This document shows positions 58,936 through 64,000 of a DNA stretch of 64,000 nt, one piece after another. Source of the stretch: Sycobia sp. Sy_11. Taxonomy: Eukaryota; Arthropoda; Insecta; Hymenoptera; Epichrysomallidae. How positions within the stretch are numbered: position 1 is the stretch's first letter; each line of letters begins with the position of its first letter. The notes under the pieces were generated by a model that saw only the letters and a list, made by a program, of their open reading frames with translations, was not told where the DNA came from and did not search any database. The DNA lies in NCBI GenBank assembly GCA_018907035.1, contig JACCIC010000029.1, forward strand, positions 1,444,501 to 1,508,500. Direction: 5' to 3'. The translations under genes and the position numbers were made by a program.

Positions 58936-60059
58936 CGAGGCTTGTGGCAGAAGTACCAGGGCTGACATAGATGTGGCGTTATTTGCTCAAAAAATACTAC
59001 TGTATTAGAAAGTACCCAACCTATGAAGCATGTGTCTCAAGCTTGAAGACGCCATGATGTTTAGTTTTTTTTGACAGTCATCAAAAGTGAACATTTTCAG
59101 TGAATTTGTAAACATGGAAATCTTTTATGTGATACAATACTTTTATTTGAAGGCTTTAGCCCAACCAATATAAAAGCTCAACTAGACTCTGCTCTGGGTG
59201 AGATTGCTCCTTCCTTTACGAGGCCGCACGATCTGCCAAGACGAACATCACTGTGGTCGACGAAACGAGGTGACGACTCCAGAAATGTTGAAAAAAATCC
59301 ACAAAACGGTACTGGATGATCATGCACTGAAAGTATGCGAGATAACAGACATAATAGGCATTTCAAAAACTGTAGTAGATTACATATTGACTGAAAATTT
59401 GGAGATGACAAAGCTGTGCGCAAGATGAGTGCCGCGTTTTCTCACAATGGAACAAAAACACCGTTGTGAAGATGTTTCAGTTGCGTATTTGGCAATGTTT
59501 CGCAAAAATAAATTTTTGCACCGTTTCATAACAATGGATGAAACATGGGTCTACCACTTTATACCTGAAGAGCCAAAACAATGGACTTAAAAATCAGAAC
59601 CGGCTCCAAACAAGGCAAAAATCGTTTCATCTGCAGGCAAGGTGATGGCATCGGCTTTTGGGATGCGTGTGGGATAATTTTCATTGACTATCTTGAAAAA
59701 GGAAAAATTATCAAAAGCGAGTATTATGTGAACTTATTGCAACCTTTGAGCGAAAAAATTAAGCGAAAACGGCGGCATTTGGCTAAGAAGAAAGTGTTGT
59801 TCCATCAATACAATGCACCAGCTTACAAATCCGTTATTGCAATCGCCATGATTAATAAATCAAAGTTTGAATTGCTATTAGTTAATGGATAATAAGAGAA
59901 GCTTGACAATTTTTATTATAAAAAGGTTATCGAACTTTTTGAACATCACTGGGAAAAGTGTATGGAGCTGAAAGAATATTATATAAAAAAAAAAAAAACA
60001 TTTTTTCCAAAATTTTTGAATTTTCTTTTTTAGGCCAGATATTTCTGGGACGACCCTCA
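58936..60059 (+). mobile_element. Mariner of a second family, degenerate (1124 bp)
   Basis: Left end CGAGGCTTGTGGCAGAAGTA and right end reversed TGAGGGTCGTCCCAGAAATA are imperfect inverted repeats, each beside TA (58934-58935, 60060-60061). The body contains a transposase relic. Confidence 0.8.
59150..59990 (+). pseudogene. Transposase relic of the second mariner family
   Basis: KICEITDIIGISKTVV-like helix-turn-helix (59330-59385), LTMEQKHRCEDVSVAYLAMF, then FITMDETWVYHFIPE with the first catalytic D, SSAGKVMASAF and, in another frame, DYLEKGKIIKSEYYVNLLQPL and KKVLFHQYNAPAYKS, where Y replaces the second catalytic D. The third motif is not seen. Stops at 59426, 59588 and later. Confidence 0.85.
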
Positions 60060-60061
60060 TA

Positions 60062-60780
60062 TACTATTTTGCTATAAAGATGCTAAGATCGATAAAAATA
60101 TTTTCCGATAAAATATCGATAAATATGTCATTTCCTGCATTTTTGAACGTGAGTCTCTTCACTTATCACTAATAATTGAGTAATTTCTGCCATAGTATAT
60201 TCCTTTATATTTACCCATATATATTATATACATATTAAAAGTATTATGCTCCAAAAACTCAAAACAGATTTGTACTAATAAATTTGTAAAAATTTTAGGA
60301 TATCTATGCATATCAAATTGATATGTGTATCACTTCTTGATTGAGTAATAAATGTAGCATATTTTGTAAGAGTCTGTTATTAATTATGAATTCATATATA
60401 AATATTTATATATGAAATAATTTTTACTTACAGAAGATGTTCCAGCATCTGCCCAGCAAATCTCGTCAGAATGCCAATCTATGCATATGAACCGTTATAG
60501 GACATGCTTATTATTTTATTACCTATAAATTATAACGAAAATAAGTAATATCATTTTTCTGGTGAGTTGTTCATTAATTGTTAGGCGTAGGATGATAAAT
60601 AACTAAAAAAAAGAATAGTATATTAAGTCAATAGTAATCACTGCAATAATTATTAAATAGTCTATAAAAGGCAAATATTACAATAATATTCGAAGAGCAT
60701 TGATGAATTTTTCTAATTTAGGAAATATATTAGAATTAAAAATTCTTCTTATGTCGACTGTTCTGAATTAAATTAATAAA
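60062..60780. other. AT-rich spacer
   Basis: Nothing recognisable. Confidence 0.5.
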
Positions 60781-61136
60781 TATTTTTATCGGTCTTACAG
60801 TCTTTATAATATAATATATTAACGAAACTAATGATAGTCAGACTGTCCTTGTTTATATTCACCCATGTAGAAACTGAAATAAAATTTATTACTACAATAA
60901 ATTGTATTAAAAATTAAAAATAAAAATAAAATAAAACTAATAATAAAATAAAAATAAAATAATAAATAAGATAAAATAAAAATAATGTTTAATTCCGAGT
61001 ATGAACCGTGGCAGTTCGAAACGTCGTTTTAATATAATTTATTGTAGTAATAAGTTTTATTTCAGATTCTAAGGGGGTGAATATAAATAAAGACAGACTG
61101 GCTATCATTATATTAACCAATATATTATATTATAAT
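60781..61136. repeat. Palindromic element family P, copy 3
   Basis: Left arm TATCGGTCTTACAGTC, TATTAACGAAACTAATGATAGTCAGACTGTCC and TTTATATTCACCCATGTAG is mirrored by 61035-61134. The centre has GTTCGAAACG as in copy 2. Shorter and more divergent than copy 2. Confidence 0.8.
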
Positions 61137-61148
61137 TCTTATTTTAGG

Positions 61149-61149
<1 letters not shown>

Positions 61150-61187
<38 letters not shown>
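61150..61187. repeat. (TA)n microsatellite
   Basis: About 18 TA units left of the element at 61188. Confidence 0.97.
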
Positions 61188-61190
<3 letters not shown>

Positions 61191-61410
61191 CCTAACATAA
61201 GAGAGGCCAACGATGGCTCGATCGCTAGAGCGAAGGACTAGTAACTTGGTGATTCGAATTCAAATCCCTGTCTCGGCCGATTGATACAGGTACCGCTGTA
61301 ATAATTTACATGTGCTTTGTTTACAAACACATCGTAGACCTCCGTCGCTGATTAGCACCGATATTTATATTAGCGATCGAGCCATCGTTGGCCTCTCTTA
61401 TGTTAGGAAA
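61188..61410. mobile_element. Small element with 40-bp perfect TIRs and tRNA-like module
   Basis: Arms 61188-61227 and 61371-61410 are exact inverted copies. Within and after the left arm, 61204-61276 resembles a tRNA-derived module: TGGCTCGATCGCTAGAGC as A box and D arm, GATTCGAATTCAAATC as a B-box-like T arm, GGCC ends that can pair. The anticodon arm is poor, so it is not a functional tRNA gene. Flanks are (TA)n. Possibly a tRNA-derived SINE turned into a MITE. Confidence 0.6.
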
Positions 61411-61489
61411 TATATATTAGGATATATAACTTTCCGACTTTGTTAACGGAAAATTACATTTATGATGGAAAATGAATACACGTTAGCTT

Positions 61490-62260
61490 AATCAAAATTC
61501 CTACATTTCTTGAACATGTCGGAATTTGATATCTAGAATATCGTGTTGCATCGATCTGAATAGGTGGTAATCAGAAGGCGCTAGGTCTGGTGAGTACACT
61601 AGGTGCGGCAGAACTTCCCATTTGATCTCCAACATGATGTTTTTGACGACTTTCGCAACATGTGGCAGAGCGTTGTCATTCAAGAGAATGACTGCGCGTA
61701 TTGCTCGCGGTTGCTGATCTATGTTCGATCACTATCTGTTACAAATCATTCAGTTGGCGTTTATATAGTTCGACAGTGATAGTTTCATTCGATTTTCGTA
61801 GCTCGTGGTACGGCACACCCTGTTGGTCCTGCCAAATGCACAGCAATACCTTTCAACCGTGGATAGTGTTCCGTTTTGATATCGATCTGGACGGTTGGCC
61901 TCGGTTTATCCATGACTTTTTACGCTTAGAATTTTCATAGTAGATACACTTTTCATCACCAGTCAAATACGCCACAGAAAACTGTTCTTTTTTTCTCAGC
62001 AAGCAAAGACAGTGCGATGTTGTATCGATTCATAATGACACTTTAGGTCAAATAGTGTTGCATCCATTTTCCTTCATTATGAACCTTTCCCATCGCATAT
62101 AAACATTTGTCAACTGCTCTGTCACTGACTCCTAGCTTATTAGCAAGTTCTTTAATACATTGATAAGCGAAAAATAAAATATACGTAGGATTATTTAGGA
62201 TAGAGTAGGTATAAGCTTTCCTTGAATTATATCGAATCACAAACAATCCACGATCCACTC
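61490..62260 (-). pseudogene. Mariner transposase relic
   Basis: Minus strand: IKELANKLGVSDRAVDKCLYAMGKVHNEGKW (62160-62070, second helix-turn-helix and linker), a broken middle, then NDNALPHVAKVVKNIMLEIKWEVLPHLVYSPDLAPSDYHLFRSMQHD (61680-61530). The third catalytic D is kept; the second motif is NDN instead of HDN. Multiple stops. Confidence 0.85.
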
Positions 62261-64000
62261 ATGTGAACACCAGCGGATTTTAATTAGAATAAGAAAACTT
62301 TTCCTTTTTGGTCTTGCGAGAGCCAATCGAGATTACTTGCCTCGAGTGGACGAATATATTTTTATTTTTATTTTTTTTTGATTTTCTTATTCATATCGTT
62401 AAACCGCTTCCCTCCGTCACTTACCCTTTCGCATCGCGCATCAATTTCAAAGCGCTTCTCCACACGTCGGTCTTGGGAGGGGCAGTTTGTAGCCGTCCAA
62501 ACTGTGGGTTCCTTATTAATTTTACAAACAGAGCGGGTATGCGCGTATTTGCGAATAAAATGCCATTGTACCGACTGTGCACAGCGCGTTGCAAAAGAAA
62601 TGAGCAAGAGAGCAGAGAGAGAAGGCTTCTTCTCTACCTAGCAGCCGTACTCGATAGACGCTCTCCAGCGCCATACCGCGTCTATACGTCCAATTTACCA
62701 GCCCCGTCCTGAGTGACGCCATTCTGTTACTTATCCGTACCTTCAGTGAGTCCAGAAATCTCTCCTTCATTTTAACCCTCGTGTACCACGAGAGGACCAT
62801 TGCGCCTTTATCAGCGGAAATGCATGAACGAGAGGACGCCGCGCAATCCAACCCTGCTAAAAAGAAAGAAAAGGACGAGGGAACGCCGCCGAGAGCACCC
62901 ACATCAGCTACGGCAAGTAGCCTTTGTATGATATCGCTAGTACCTGCTCGTGCCCGCCGCCGTTTGCGCCGCTTCACGGCGCGCTCATGCTCGGTATCAC
63001 TTGGTGATCACTCCGCGCTTATCTTTTCCCGCCTCCTGTGCGCGCATAAGCTAGTATATATCGTGTACGTACATCGAGGTCGCCGTCATTAATTTGTATA
63101 TATACTGTGTCGTCCGCATAATAAAATACTGTAATAGATATCGGATATTGCGCTTTCATTTATTCCCCACCCCATTTTTCCCTTTAAGTTTAGCTCCGAG
63201 TAACCACGAGGACAGCGGCCTGATACGATACGACACCGTATCAGTACGTAAATAAACACTTGGGGTATATGGTCACAATATATTTTAGATTATAATATTA
63301 ACTTATAATATTATAATAATAACAATTAGATTAAACCTATCGTTTGGCTGAATTTACACATGTTTTCTTCTTGGGTTAAATTTATTCTATCGTTTGTCTT
63401 TTCAATGTCTGTTTGGTCTTCTGCGATATATCTTTTCTGTTGCATATACGTTGCGTCTCTGGCATCATCTTCTGCCGGTTGTCTAAATGGGTGTTGCTAA
63501 AGTGGGGATTTACTCAGTTTTAATTGCTTCTAGAGCAACGTTGCTGAACTAGGTAAGTAGCTTTATGTGTGAGCCAGTGTCTACTTATTTTCAATGGTTT
63601 TAACCAATTAGTTCTCGCCCGCCGATACTGCGACATTCGCAATATTTTTCATGATAATGCTAATCATGTTACTAACTGAATGAATATGAACGTGTATGTG
63701 TGCGTGAGCATTTGTTATACCAATGATCCCGCGCAGTAATTTCAGTACGTTGTTATTTGTATTTTAACTAAATTTCGCGGAATTTGACTACCCTCACGGA
63801 GGTTTCGATAGAGTACTTTCTTTTATAGAGCGGTATGAGTAACTCTGAATAAAGGGACATGGTATATGGCGATGAGGTATGGGTTATTTATATATATATG
63901 CCGCCCAATCCTGGCAATGGCATCGTGGGTAAGGATTGGTGTGGCCGTCTAGGAGGTACAAAATTGGGAGGCGGTCAGATCATCAACTTCACGAGCGCAG
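62261..64000. other. Unassigned, end of window
   Basis: 62300-63130 is GC-richer with overlapping ORFs on both strands (62308-62712, 134 codons; 62522-62977 minus, 151 codons), none with a known domain. AATAAAATACTG at 63119 and a TATA-like stretch near 63055 could belong to an LTR. 63260-64000 is AT-rich with no feature recognised. Confidence 0.35.

Noticed and set aside
61204..61276. Functional tRNA gene
   Set aside because: The D arm and parts of the acceptor stem fit, but the anticodon and T stems do not pair properly.
1..64000. CRISPR array, prokaryotic operon or defence system
   Set aside because: No regularly spaced repeats with unique spacers, no ribosome-binding patterns; all coding signals are eukaryotic transposons.

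Overview
The window looks like insect DNA, probably from a hymenopteran such as an ant. That is an inference from the mix of R1-clade LINEs, DD34D mariners, gypsy, copia and BEL/Pao elements, AT-rich spacers and (ATT)n/(TA)n microsatellites. No species marker is visible. I found no convincing host gene, rRNA, tRNA gene, CRISPR array or operon. Nearly everything that can be recognised is a transposable element, mostly broken, nested or internally deleted, as in heterochromatin or an island of accumulated transposons.

Layout. 1-3540 (-): R1-clade LINE copy A (end of ORF2 with endonuclease and RT, then ORF1 and 5' leader), next to a unit of about 520 bp and an (AAT)n tract (3541-4127). 5530-6085: mariner relic. 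6240-7271 (-): gypsy pol relic. 8280-12540 (+): decayed R1-like LINE of a second family. 12866-13264 (-): mariner relic. 13371-14400: BEL/Pao gag-protease relic. 16354-17650: candidate solo LTR. 20743-26636: copia-like element with a 255-bp LTR and a tRNA-iMet-type primer site, interrupted by an intact mariner (24742-26028). 26637-28590 (-): second copy of the second LINE family. 28880-29920: gypsy integrase relic.

31793-33960: internally deleted LINE (copy C) with an 11-bp target duplication. 34200-36146 (-): 5'-truncated LINE (copy D) with a 14-bp target duplication. 36214-39047: second copy of the 3541-4058 unit, head to head with LINE copy B, whose RT/C-terminal ORF of 579 codons is open. 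41320-46256: gypsy element with a 975-bp LTR, a Lys-type primer site, gag and pol. 46430-48240: a second gypsy pol fragment. 50143-50763: LTR-like block. 55725-58419: a composite mariner carrying 1.27 kb of copia gag between mariner ends. 58936-60059: mariner of another family. 61188-61410: small element with perfect 40-bp terminal inverted repeats and a tRNA-like module. 61490-62260 (-): mariner relic. Three related long-palindrome elements lie at 29928, 39541 and 60781.

How they work together. The only complete open transposase is in the mariner at 24914-25951. It could in principle act in trans on the composite unit at 55725-58419, whose own transposase carries a 1-nt frameshift. LINE copies A to D show the same type of machinery at several stages: nearly intact with one nonsense codon in ORF2, internally deleted with both ends kept, and 5'-truncated. 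Intervals not named above are AT-rich and show nothing I can assign.
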